Assembly: GCA_025194985.1 (NCBI GenBank)
Contig: JAOANE010000048.1
Location: 1-64,000 of the forward strand
DNA length: 64,000 nt
Direction: 5' to 3'
From: Regnicoccus frigidus
GTDB taxonomy: Bacteria; Cyanobacteriota; Cyanobacteriia; PCC-6307; Cyanobiaceae
The notes under the pieces were generated by a model that had not been told where the DNA came from, ran no database searches, and worked only from the letters and a program-made list of their open reading frames with translations. The position numbers and the translations under genes were made by a program. Shown here piece after piece: positions 17,680 to 26,249 of this stretch; positions within the stretch are counted from its first letter, which is position 1; each line of letters opens with the position of its first letter.

Positions 17680-17913
17680 CAGCACCAGAACTGGAAAACA
17701 GTAAAGGAATGAAGCCGTTCAAACAACTGGCTCTCAACATCGACTCATTCTCGATCACTACCATCCATGGGTTGCGATCCATCGACCCCTTTTCAAGGTC
17801 AACTTGGTCCGTCAACCTGGTCCGGCAGCGGCACTTCGCTGATCGCCGTGCTGCTCACAGCGCCTGAACTGTCTGGGGCAGTGTGAAGCACGTTCCGCTT
17901 GAGCAGGCTGCCC

Positions 17914-19626
17914 ATGCGCGAGTTCTGCGCCCTCTATGAGCAGCTCGACCGCAGCCCCGGCACCAACGCCCGGGTGGAAGCGCTGCAGGCTTATTTCGCG
18001 GCAGTGGATCCAGCCGACGGGGCCTGGGCGCTCAGCCTGTTGCTCGGCAAACGACGCAAGCGCCTGCTCACCGGAAGGCGCCTGCGCGAAATCGCCCTGG
18101 CCGCCTCAGCTCTGCCCGAATGGTTGTTCGACGACTGCCACGGCCAGGTGGGCGACAGTGCCGAAACCATCGCCCTGCTGCTGCCCCAGCTGGCGCTGCC
18201 CGAAGCCGAGCTGATCGAGCGGCCGCTGGCAGAGTGGATGGGGGAGCGGCTGCCGGCGATCGCAGCGCTTGAGGTTCACGCCCAGGCTGAAGCCGTGCTC
18301 AGCACCTGGGCGGGTCTGCCGCCGGGCCAGGCCTTCCTGTTCAACAAGCTGCTCACCGGTGGCCTGCGGGTGGGTGTGTCCACAGGACTGGTGACACGGG
18401 CCCTGGCGCGGCTGGCGGGCCTCGAAGAGGCAGAGATCGCCCAGCGGCTCATGGGTGGCCTGGAGCCCAGCGCCGACGCCTTCCGCGCCCTGCTCGCCCC
18501 GCTGACGGAGGCGGGGGCGGTGCCGGCGAGTCGGCCCTATCCCTTCTTTCTGGCCAGCCCCCTCGATCCGGCCCAGCTGGAGGGTTGGGATCCAGCCCAT
18601 TGGCGGGCGGAGTGGAAGTGGGACGGCATCCGCGGCCAGTTGATCCGCCGGGCCGGCACCAGCTTTCTCTGGAGCCGTGGCGAGGAGCTGGTGAACGAGA
18701 GCTTCCCAGAGTTGGTGAGCCTGGGTGAGGCCCTGCCGGAGGGCACCGTGCTCGATGGCGAAGTGATCGTCTGGGATGCCGGAGAGGAGCGCCCCGCCAG
18801 CTTCGCCAGCCTGCAGCGGCGGCTGGGTCGCAAGAGCGTGGGCGCCAGCCTGCGCCGTCAATGCCCGATGGCCTTTGTCGCCTACGACCTGTTGGAGTCC
18901 GGCGGCGTCGACCAGCGCACCGAGCCGCTGCAGCTGCGCTTGGCACGCTTGGAGGAGCTGCAGGTCGCCGTTGACCAGGGTGATCATCCCGAACGGCAAC
19001 GCCTGCGGATCTCGGCGGGCTTGTCCCTGGAGTGCTGGGAGGAGCTGGAAGTGCAGCGTGGCCGCGCCCGCGAGGTTGGGGCCGAAGGGCTGATGCTCAA
19101 ACGGCTCGACTCCCCTTACCGGGCCGGCCGCCGACGCGGTGATTGGTGGAAGCACAAACTCGAACCGCTCCATCTCGATGCCGTGCTGCTCTACGCCCAG
19201 GCGGGCAGTGGCCGGCGCGCCAACCTCTTCACCGATTACACCTTTGGCCTTTGGAGCCAGCCGCCTGGAACCACTGGCTTTGGCGATGCCGCAAACGCTG
19301 GCCCAGGAGAACCAGAGCCCCAGCTGATGACCTTCGCCAAGGCTTACTCCGGCCTTGATGACGCCGAGATCAACGAACTCGACCGCTGGATCCGCCGCCA
19401 CACCACCGAGCGTTTCGGGCCAGTGCGGGCGGTGGAGCCCCTGCAGGTGTTCGAGCTGGCCTTCGAAGGGCTGCAGCCCTCGAAACGCCACAAGAGCGGC
19501 ATCGCCGTGCGCTTTCCGCGCATCTCCCGCTGGCGCCGCGACAAACCGGCGGCCGAAGCCGATTGCCTGGCAGGCGCCCTGGCGTTGATGGACAGTGAGC
19601 GGGAAGGAAGTGGATCAGCTCGGTAG
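17914..19626 (+). CDS. ATP-dependent DNA ligase (repair-module type)
   Basis: A ligase of about 570 residues that seals nicks using ATP. The adenylation motif EWKWDGIRGQ with the acceptor lysine is near residue 232, followed by LDGEVIVWD, EGLMLKRLDSPYRAGRR and DWWKHKLE (motifs III-V), then an OB-fold tail. The N-terminal 200 residues form the helical DNA-binding domain of this ligase group. It is followed 41 bases later by the Lhr-type helicase, and its exonuclease partner lies before the accessory region. ATG 17914 (MREFCALYEQL) is chosen over TTG 17899 because it fits the family N-terminus. Confidence 0.92.
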   Translation: MREFCALYEQLDRSPGTNARVEALQAYFAAVDPADGAWALSLLLGKRRKRLLTGRRLREIALAASALPEWLFDDCHGQVGDSAETIALLLPQLALPEAELIERPLAEWMGERLPAIAALEVHAQAEAVLSTWAGLPPGQAFLFNKLLTGGLRVGVSTGLVTRALARLAGLEEAEIAQRLMGGLEPSADAFRALLAPLTEAGAVPASRPYPFFLASPLDPAQLEGWDPAHWRAEWKWDGIRGQLIRRAGTSFLWSRGEELVNESFPELVSLGEALPEGTVLDGEVIVWDAGEERPASFASLQRRLGRKSVGASLRRQCPMAFVAYDLLESGGVDQRTEPLQLRLARLEELQVAVDQGDHPERQRLRISAGLSLECWEELEVQRGRAREVGAEGLMLKRLDSPYRAGRRRGDWWKHKLEPLHLDAVLLYAQAGSGRRANLFTDYTFGLWSQPPGTTGFGDAANAGPGEPEPQLMTFAKAYSGLDDAEINELDRWIRRHTTERFGPVRAVEPLQVFELAFEGLQPSKRHKSGIAVRFPRISRWRRDKPAAEADCLAGALALMDSEREGSGSAR

Positions 19627-19667
19627 CGTGTCGCCCGGTAACGGGCAATCTGGCCGCTCAACAATCT

Positions 19668-22247
19668 GTGCCCAGAGCCTCACTCACCCCGATCGAAGCC
19701 TGGTTCGAGCAGCAGGGCTGGCGGCCCCAGCCGTTCCAGCGGCGTTGCTGGCGGGAGTTTCTGGGCGGCCGCAGCGGGCTGATCCAGGTGCCCACCGGCG
19801 CCGGCAAAACCTATGCCGCCGTGATGGGGCCGATCGCAGCGATGCTCGCCGAGGCGAAGCGCAACGGCGGAGCAACGCCCACGGGCCTGCGCCTGCTCTA
19901 TCTCACCCCGCTGCGGGCCCTCAGCCGTGACCTGGCCCTGGCGATCCGCCTGCCTATCGAGGCTATGGGCTGGCCGTTGCGTGTGGGCATCCGCAACGGC
20001 GACACCCCCAGCGCCGAGCGGGCACGCCAACTCAAGAATCCGCCGCAGATCCTGATCACCACCCCCGAATCGCTCTCGGTGCTGCTGGCCGGCAAGGCCG
20101 CCAGCGCGCTGTTCGGCGCCCTTGACGCCGTGGTGCTCGATGAATGGCACGAGCTGATGGGCAGCAAGCGCGGCAGCCAGAGCGAGCTTTGCTTGAGCTG
20201 GTTGCGCCAGCGCCGACCCGAGCTGCGCACCTGGGCGATCAGCGCCACGATCGGCAACCTGCAGGATGCTGCCCGCGCAGCGGTGGGTGCCGCAGGCCAA
20301 GAACCAGGCACCGAGCCCCTGATCATCACCGCCAAGCTTCGGCGTGCCACCGAGATCCGCAGCTTGCTGCCCGAGACCATCGACGGCTTTCCCTGGGCCG
20401 GCCACCTCGGCCTGCGCATGTACGAGGAGCTGGTGGCAGCCCTGGATCCGGCCGTCTCCACGCTGCTGTTCACCAACACCCGCAACCAGGCCGAGCGCTG
20501 GCATCAGTGCCTCCGCTACGCCTGCCCGGAGATGGAGGACGGCCTGGCCCTGCACCACAGCTCCATCGACCGCGGGGAGCGCGAAGCGATCGAAGCGGGC
20601 GTCAAGAACGGGATGATCCGCTGGGTGGTCTGTACCAGTTCCCTGGATCTGGGGGTGGACTTCCAGCCGGTGGAGCGGGTGGTGCAGATCGGCTCCGCCA
20701 AGAACCTGGCGCGGCTGCTGCAGCGGGCCGGCCGCTCCGCCCACAGCCCCGGGGGCACCTCCCAGGTGCTGTTCATGCCCACCAACGCCCTGGAGCTGCT
20801 GGAGCTGAGCGCCCTGCGGCGGGGGCTGGACGCAGGGCTGGTGGAAACGCGGCGTCCGCCTGTGGCCCCGCTCGATGTGTTGCTGCAGCACCTCACCAGC
20901 CTGGCCTGTGGTCCGGGGTTCGAGCCCGAGCAGGAGCTGAGGGCGGTGCGCAGCGCCTGGAGCTTCCGCCACCTCGATGACGCCAGCTGGCAGTGGTGCC
21001 TGCGTTTCCTCGAGCAGGGCGGCGACTGCCTCGGGGCCTATCCCCGCTACCGCAAGCTCGAGCGCGAGCCGATCGATCCACCTGCTGCCGTTATTCCCAG
21101 CGTCATTCCCACCGCCGCGGCCAGCACCCCAGGCGAGCCCCCCTTCCGCTACAAGGTCGGCGACAACGCCATCGCCCGCCTGCACCGGCTCAACATCGGC
21201 ACGATCACGGCCGATCGTTCGGTCACGGTGAAAGTGGTGCGCGGCGCCAGCCTCGGCCATGTGGAGGAGTCGTTCGTGGCCCGGCTCAAGCCGGGGAATG
21301 TCTTTTTCTTCGCCGGCCGCCAGCTGGAGTTCGTGCGCCTGCGTGAGATGACCGCGCTGGTGAAGGCCAGCAGCAAAAAAAGCCAGACGGTGCCGGCCTG
21401 GGCAGGCGGGCAGCTGGCGCTCTCCGATCTGCTCGCCAGCCACCTGCGCAGCGAGGTGCACCGTTGCGCCGCGGCCATGGAACAGGAGGATCCGGCCAAC
21501 TCAGGCCTCGACAGCGCCGAGTTACGGGCCCTCGAACCGCTGCTGCGCCGCCAGGCCGACCTCTCCCGCCTTCCCCGCCAGGATCAGTTCCTGGTCGAAA
21601 CCTGCCGCAGCCGCGATGGCAGCCACCTGTTCGCCTTTCCCTTCGAAGGGCGCTTCGTGCACGAAGGGCTGGGCTTTCTCTGGGCTGGCCGCTTGACGCG
21701 CCATCAGGCCGGAACAATCACCGTGTCGGTGAACGACTACGGCTTCGAGCTGCTGGCACCCCGCGGCTACCCCTTCGCGGAGTTGGTGGAGTGCCACAGC
21801 GAGGAGCTGCTCGATGGCGCCAGCCTGCAGGCGGATCTGGAAGCCTCGATCAATCTCTCCGAACTCTGTCGCCGTCGCTTCCGCGTCATCGCCCAGGTGG
21901 CGGGCCTGGTGGTGAACGGCTTTCCTGGCCAAAGCAAGAGCGGCGGCCAACTGCAGATCAGCGCCGCCCTGCTCTTTGACGTGTTCGAGCGTCACGAACC
22001 GGGCAACCGTTTGCTGGAGCAGGCCAGGCGCGAGGTGATCGAGGAGCAGCTGGAACTGGGTCGCCTGCACCTGGCCCTGGAACGGTTACGGGCCAGCAGC
22101 TTGCTGCTGGAGGAAACAGCCCGGCCCGGCCCGCTCGCCTTTCCGCTGCTGGTGGAGCGGCTGAACAACAACCGGATGAGCAGCGAATCGGTGCTGGAGC
22201 GACTCGAGCGCCTGGTGGCCGAAGCCCGCCGGGCTGAAGAACGCTGA
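19668..22247 (+). CDS. Ligase-associated DEXH-box helicase (Lhr-core)
   Basis: An 859-residue superfamily 2 DNA helicase, starting with GTG 19668. It has the Q-like region FQRRCWREF, Walker A QVPTGAGKTYA at about residues 40-50, the DEWH form of motif II (VVLDEWHELMGSKRGSQSE), motif III WAISATIGN, and motif VI LLQRAGRSAHSPGG. These are followed by the winged-helix and Lhr C-terminal domains. Lhr-core proteins are ATP-driven 3'-to-5' translocases acting on DNA or RNA:DNA hybrids. It is directly downstream of the DNA ligase and belongs to the same repair module as the exonuclease and PdeM. Confidence 0.93.
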   Translation: MPRASLTPIEAWFEQQGWRPQPFQRRCWREFLGGRSGLIQVPTGAGKTYAAVMGPIAAMLAEAKRNGGATPTGLRLLYLTPLRALSRDLALAIRLPIEAMGWPLRVGIRNGDTPSAERARQLKNPPQILITTPESLSVLLAGKAASALFGALDAVVLDEWHELMGSKRGSQSELCLSWLRQRRPELRTWAISATIGNLQDAARAAVGAAGQEPGTEPLIITAKLRRATEIRSLLPETIDGFPWAGHLGLRMYEELVAALDPAVSTLLFTNTRNQAERWHQCLRYACPEMEDGLALHHSSIDRGEREAIEAGVKNGMIRWVVCTSSLDLGVDFQPVERVVQIGSAKNLARLLQRAGRSAHSPGGTSQVLFMPTNALELLELSALRRGLDAGLVETRRPPVAPLDVLLQHLTSLACGPGFEPEQELRAVRSAWSFRHLDDASWQWCLRFLEQGGDCLGAYPRYRKLEREPIDPPAAVIPSVIPTAAASTPGEPPFRYKVGDNAIARLHRLNIGTITADRSVTVKVVRGASLGHVEESFVARLKPGNVFFFAGRQLEFVRLREMTALVKASSKKSQTVPAWAGGQLALSDLLASHLRSEVHRCAAAMEQEDPANSGLDSAELRALEPLLRRQADLSRLPRQDQFLVETCRSRDGSHLFAFPFEGRFVHEGLGFLWAGRLTRHQAGTITVSVNDYGFELLAPRGYPFAELVECHSEELLDGASLQADLEASINLSELCRRRFRVIAQVAGLVVNGFPGQSKSGGQLQISAALLFDVFERHEPGNRLLEQARREVIEEQLELGRLHLALERLRASSLLLEETARPGPLAFPLLVERLNNNRMSSESVLERLERLVAEARRAEER

Positions 22248-22312
22248 CCGCGATTAAGCCTTACAGAAAGCGGGTCACGTCCTGCTCAACCATGACCAAC
22301 GACTGATCCGTC

Positions 22313-22399
22313 TCAGGCTTTCTCCAGGCGCTTGACGATCACGGTCATGAGCACCAACGAGCCAACCAGAACGGCAAGCAGAAAGGCATTGATGATCAT
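22313..22399 (-). CDS. Possible 28-residue single-helix membrane peptide
   Basis: From ATG 22397-22399 the minus strand encodes MIINAFLLAVLVGSLVLMTV followed by IVKRLEKA and TGA. The peptide is one hydrophobic helix with a positively charged tail, like many small photosynthetic subunits. It does not match the PSI, PSII or cytochrome b6f small subunits I can recall. It lies 27 bases after the stop of the next minus-strand gene. Ribosome site weak; could be chance. Confidence 0.35.
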   Translation of the reverse strand: MIINAFLLAVLVGSLVLMTVIVKRLEKA

Positions 22400-22426
22400 G
22401 GCTTCAGGTCAATCAGAACGCCATTA

Positions 22427-22675
22427 TCACTGAGGTGATCGTCCCTGCTCGGGAAGGGGTGGTTGGACATGCAGGCAGCGGTCACGCAGCAGGCGGGCGA
22501 CCGGGAGGTTGAAGCAGGGAGGATCGCTGTCGATCTGGAGCAACCACTCCGCCATCTCCATGCGCAGGGCGTAGGCATCTTCGAAGCGCTCGGCGCGTTC
22601 AAGGCCGAGCAGGCGCTGCTCGATCCACTGACGGGTTTCGCTGGGTAACTGGCGTTGGATTCGGCGTCGGCTCAT
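22427..22675 (-). CDS. Small conserved-looking hypothetical protein
   Basis: An 82-residue charged protein starting MSRRRIQRQLPSETRQWIEQ, with a helical pattern through ERAERFEDAYALRMEMAEWL and ending in a proline/glutamine-rich tail. No signal peptide or membrane helix. GTG at 22684 is an alternative start three codons upstream. Family not recognised; the regular amphipathic pattern and GC-rich third positions argue for a real gene. Confidence 0.5.
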   Translation of the reverse strand: MSRRRIQRQLPSETRQWIEQRLLGLERAERFEDAYALRMEMAEWLLQIDSDPPCFNLPVARLLRDRCLHVQPPLPEQGRSPQ

Positions 22676-22766
22676 CGGAAACACTCCGGCTGACGCCTGA
22701 ATCCTGATCGATCAGCGGGCCCTTTGGGTAGCAAGACGAACACATTGGGGCCAACACCTCCAGCGT

Positions 22767-24920
22767 TCAGATCGGCGCCGCCACCAACCAGCGACCGCCA
22801 GCCCCCAGGGCCAGGGCCAACAACCAGGCCAGCCACACCAGCCGGGGGCTGGGCAGCAGCAGGCGCCGCAGCAGCAGCAAGCTGCCGGCTGCGCCGATCA
22901 GCAGCACCAGGCTCTGGCAGAAGGCGATCACGTGGGGATCGGCGCTCCAGCTGGGCCAGGGGCCTGGCCACACCCCAGCCAGGCTCACCGGCAACACCAT
23001 CCCCGCCTCCGCCATGCCGAGCGGAAGATGGCGGGCCAGCAACAGGGCCCAGAGCAGGGGCAACAAGCCATAGAGCCCCAGCCGCAGCCGGCTGGCGTAA
23101 AGCGAAGAAGCCGGCAGCGAGGAGGCCAGCAGCCGCAGCGCCAGGAACAACAACGACGGCAGGGCCAGGGCCAGGCAGCCAAAGGCCAGCCGCGGCAACA
23201 ACGGTCCGAGCTGCAGGCTAGCTGGAGCCAGCGCCCAGCCCCCCAACAGCCGCTCCCAGAACTTCAGGCAGACGCCCCCCGCCAGCACCAGGATCAGCCC
23301 GGCTTCCCCCGCCGGTGGCACCATCTCGCGCTGCAGATCGGCGGCGGGAGGCCTCAGGCTCAGTTGCACGGAGCGATGCGGGCAGGCCTGGGCGCAGGTG
23401 AGGCAGAGCACGCAGTTGCGGTTGTCCTCGAGGTGAGCCGGGTGGGTGCCAAGCGGGCAGCCCGCCGTGGCCAGGCCCTCCCCATCGGCGGGGCCACCTT
23501 TGAAGCAGGCATAGGTGCTGCAGCTGCCGCTGCAGGTGCCCTGCTCGGCGCGCAACTCCAGGATCGAGAGCTTGGCGAACAGGCCGTTCATCCCCCCCAC
23601 CGGGCAGAGATAGCGGCACCAGAAGCGCTTCTCGAAGCGCAGCGAGCCGATCACAGCTCCCGCCGTGATCAGCAACAGCAGGCAACTGCTCAGCCAGGCG
23701 GTGTGCTCCAGATCGGCCAGTTCCTCCCAGAGCAGGATCGCCGCAAAACCAGCCGCGAGGGCCGGTGCGGCCCAGGCATCGGTGTTGCCCCGGGGCCAGG
23801 CGGCCGGCTGCCAGCCAAACAGCCGCGCCAGCCGCTGAACGATCTCGCCCCAGACCATGAACGGGCAGAACGAGCACCACAGCCGGCCCACCAGGGGATA
23901 ACTGAGCAGGATCAAGGGCCACCACCAGGCCCAGAACAGATTGAGGCCACCATTGCTGGCCCGGTCCTGGGGACCCAGCCACAGCCAGAGGTTCACCAGC
24001 ACGAACACCCAGCTCACCAAGCCGAACAGCAGGCCGTTCCAGAGCCGGGGCGAGCGCATCCACTGGCGCAGTGGCGGCCGCCAGCGCCAGAGATCGAAGC
24101 GCAGCCGTTGGGGCCGCGGCGTCAGCCAGAACACCTCTTCCGGCAGGGCCACGGGCTCAAGCGACGCCAGGGCCGAAGCCGGCATCTGGCGCAGGGCCCG
24201 GTCCACCAGCCCTTCGAGCTCGCGCACGTTGCCGGGGAAATCATGGATCTGCAGGCGGCGGATCACCTCCTCTCCCACCACCGGCGACACCGCCCAGCCC
24301 AGCTTTCGGCTGTACAGCCGCAGCAAATAACGCAGCCACTCGCCCAGGTCCTGGCGTCGCACCCGCAGCGGCGGCACCCGGATCAGGGTGCAGCAGCGAT
24401 CGAAGCCGGGCAGGGCCGTTTCGGTGGTGAAAAACAGGCGGCCAGCGAAGTTGCGGGGCGTCGAGCCTGGTCCTGGGGCCTGCCAGTCGCCGCTGCGGGC
24501 CAGCGTCAACAGGGCCGGCAGCAGGGCGGGATCGACCCGATCGAGCTGGTTGATCAGCAGGCTGCCGTCACCGATGTCATCGAGCAGGGCACCGGCGCCA
24601 TCGCTGCTGGCACTGCCGAACAGCTCCGCCCCATTACTGCGCAGCAGGGCTCCATCGAGCTGCACCATCAGCTGGCGGCGGGTGGCGGAGCCGAAGTGGA
24701 TCAGGGCGGCCGCATCGTCCTTCTCCAGGCCGGGCTCACCGGCCATCAGCACCGGTCGCCGCTCAGGGTCGCCAGCCGCCTGGCGGACCCGATCCCTCAG
24801 CTTGACGGCGTAGCGGCTGCTGCCGACGATTCCCCGCCGCGCCCGGCCCACCAGGTAGGGAGCCAGGCGGCTGTACCGCTCGGAAACGGGCAGCTGGCCG
24901 GCTTCAGGCATGGACAACAT
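22767..24920 (-). CDS. Degenerate sigma-54-activator-like AAA+ domain fused to membrane polyferredoxin
   Basis: A 717-residue two-part protein. Residues 25-265 follow the sigma-54-activator AAA+ pattern: VGSSRYAVKLRDRV, Walker A position MAGEPGLEKDD (60-69), QLDGALLRSNGAELFG, Walker B position GSLLINQLDRVD (119-130), RVPPLRVRRQDL, and FPGNVRELEGLVDRAL (228-243). Walker B lacks the usual Asp-Glu, the GAFTGA loop is absent, and the arginine-finger region reads FDRCCTL. From about 295 the chain is a NapH/NosR-like membrane module with CSFCPFMVW (349), CRYLCPVGG (435) and two ferredoxin clusters (463-513, including CVLCLTCAQACP), then about six more helices. No DNA-binding domain follows, and cyanobacteria lack sigma-54. 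A redox-linked sensor or electron-transfer role is inference. Divergent from the GST gene. Confidence 0.85.
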   Translation of the reverse strand: MLSMPEAGQLPVSERYSRLAPYLVGRARRGIVGSSRYAVKLRDRVRQAAGDPERRPVLMAGEPGLEKDDAAALIHFGSATRRQLMVQLDGALLRSNGAELFGSASSDGAGALLDDIGDGSLLINQLDRVDPALLPALLTLARSGDWQAPGPGSTPRNFAGRLFFTTETALPGFDRCCTLIRVPPLRVRRQDLGEWLRYLLRLYSRKLGWAVSPVVGEEVIRRLQIHDFPGNVRELEGLVDRALRQMPASALASLEPVALPEEVFWLTPRPQRLRFDLWRWRPPLRQWMRSPRLWNGLLFGLVSWVFVLVNLWLWLGPQDRASNGGLNLFWAWWWPLILLSYPLVGRLWCSFCPFMVWGEIVQRLARLFGWQPAAWPRGNTDAWAAPALAAGFAAILLWEELADLEHTAWLSSCLLLLITAGAVIGSLRFEKRFWCRYLCPVGGMNGLFAKLSILELRAEQGTCSGSCSTYACFKGGPADGEGLATAGCPLGTHPAHLEDNRNCVLCLTCAQACPHRSVQLSLRPPAADLQREMVPPAGEAGLILVLAGGVCLKFWERLLGGWALAPASLQLGPLLPRLAFGCLALALPSLLFLALRLLASSLPASSLYASRLRLGLYGLLPLLWALLLARHLPLGMAEAGMVLPVSLAGVWPGPWPSWSADPHVIAFCQSLVLLIGAAGSLLLLRRLLLPSPRLVWLAWLLALALGAGGRWLVAAPI

Positions 24921-25006
24921 CTCCCCCGAACAGCAGGCACCGCCATAGCGACCGAGCTTGCTCCAGCGATCACCCGATTCTGGAGCCTGTTGCCGATGAT
25001 GGGGCC

Positions 25007-25591
25007 ATGACCCTCACCCTTTATGGCGGAGCCCGCAGCCGGGCCTCGATGCCCCGCTGGTATCTGGCCGAGAAACAGATCCCCTACACCTGGATTCAGC
25101 TCGACATGGCCGCCGGCGAACACCGCCAGGAACCCTTCCTCTCGCTCAACCCCTTCGCCAAGGTGCCCCTGCTGGTCGACGAGGGCGCCAGCTCGGCAGA
25201 TAGCGGCAGCCTGCGCCTGTTCGAAAGCGGCGCCATCCTGCTGTACCTGGCCGACCGCTACGGCCATGAGTTCAGCAGCCCGGCCCAGCGGGCCGAAGCG
25301 GAGCAATGGGTGCTGTTTGCCAATGCCACCCTGGCCACCGCCCTGTTCGTCGAAGCCGCGCGCGAGAAGGAGTTCCCACGGCTGATGGCGGCCCTCAACA
25401 CCCGGCTGGAGGGCGGAGCCCCCTTGTTAGGTGAGGCCTGGGGGGTGGCGGACTGCGCTGTACAGGCCCATCTGGCCTACCTGCCGATCTTCTTCCCCCA
25501 GCTCGATCTAGGCGCCTACCCACACGTGCAGGCCAGCATCGAGGCCACCCAGGGGCGTGTCGCCTACCAGGCGGCGATGGCCACGGGCTAA
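25007..25591 (+). CDS. Glutathione S-transferase family protein
   Basis: A 194-residue cytosolic GST. The thioredoxin-fold N-domain reads LTLYGGARSRASMPRWYLAE with an expected Ser/Arg active region, then NPFAKVPLLVD with the cis-proline and LFESGAILLYLADRYG, the glutathione-binding motif. The C-terminal helical domain contains the GVADCAVQAHLAYL N-capping motif. The substrate is not predictable. Seven bases separate it from the PdeM gene, so the two are probably one transcript. Confidence 0.9.
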   Translation: MTLTLYGGARSRASMPRWYLAEKQIPYTWIQLDMAAGEHRQEPFLSLNPFAKVPLLVDEGASSADSGSLRLFESGAILLYLADRYGHEFSSPAQRAEAEQWVLFANATLATALFVEAAREKEFPRLMAALNTRLEGGAPLLGEAWGVADCAVQAHLAYLPIFFPQLDLGAYPHVQASIEATQGRVAYQAAMATG

Positions 25592-25598
25592 TTCGCTG

Positions 25599-26249
25599 AT
25601 GGCCAGCCACCATCCCTTCGACTGGCGGGGCCACCGCCTGGAGCTGCTCGGCGCCAAGGCCGTCTGGGATCCGGCCCAGCGGCTGCTGCTGCTTGCCGAT
25701 CTGCATCTCGGCAAGGCCGAAACCTTCCAGGCCCACGGCATCCCCCTGCCCAGCGACGGCGATCGGGGCACCCTCAATGCCCTTCTGGATCTGGCCCACC
25801 ACTGGCGCCCCCGGGAGGTGGTGGTCCTCGGCGACCTGATCCACAGCCGCCTCGGCCTCACCGCCGAGCTGCGCCAGAAGCTGGCGGCCCTGCCGGCCTT
25901 GCTGGGCTGCCCGCTCAGCCTGATCGGCGGCAACCATGAACGGGGCAGCTGGTTGGCGGGCCTGAGCCAGCAAGCCAGCCTCCAACGCGGTCCGCTCTGG
26001 TTGAGCCACATCCCGGAGCAGGCACCGGCAGGGGCCGACGAGCGGCTCAATCTCTGCGGCCATCTCCACCCGGTGGCGCTGGTGGGCTCCGGCAACGACC
26101 GGCTGCGGCTGCCCTGCTTCAGCTTCGATGCCAGCGCGCCACGGCTGCTGCTGCCCTCCTTCGGCCAGCTCACCGGCGGCCATCCCTGCGACCCTCGCCT
26201 GCCCTGCTGGCTGGTGGCCGACGGTTCCGTTGTGGCCTGGCCGGCTTAA
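25599..26249 (+). CDS. pdeM: Ligase-associated endonuclease PdeM (calcineurin-like)
   Basis: A 216-residue metallophosphoesterase of the PdeM/MPE family, a manganese-dependent single-strand DNA endonuclease in Pseudomonas putida. Metal motifs are LADLHLGKAETF (about 32), LGDLIHSRLG (about 78, with His at the place where most relatives have Asp), IGGNHERGSW (about 108), LSHIPE and LCGHLHP (about 148). It is the fourth component of the repair module with the exonuclease, ligase and Lhr helicase, but is separated from Lhr by 3.3 kb. ATG 25599 is preferred because the in-frame open region upstream overlaps the GST gene. Its stop overlaps the convergent CBS gene by four bases. Confidence 0.9.
   Translation: MASHHPFDWRGHRLELLGAKAVWDPAQRLLLLADLHLGKAETFQAHGIPLPSDGDRGTLNALLDLAHHWRPREVVVLGDLIHSRLGLTAELRQKLAALPALLGCPLSLIGGNHERGSWLAGLSQQASLQRGPLWLSHIPEQAPAGADERLNLCGHLHPVALVGSGNDRLRLPCFSFDASAPRLLLPSFGQLTGGHPCDPRLPCWLVADGSVVAWPA

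Noticed and set aside
19680..21461. 593-codon open frame on the minus strand
   Set aside because: It lies opposite the Lhr helicase; its Gly/Ala/Gln/His-rich translation has no family features and is a by-product of GC-rich coding DNA.
22932..25010. 692-codon open frame on the plus strand
   Set aside because: Antisense to the AAA+/polyferredoxin gene, low-complexity Gln/Arg/Pro-rich translation, no motif.
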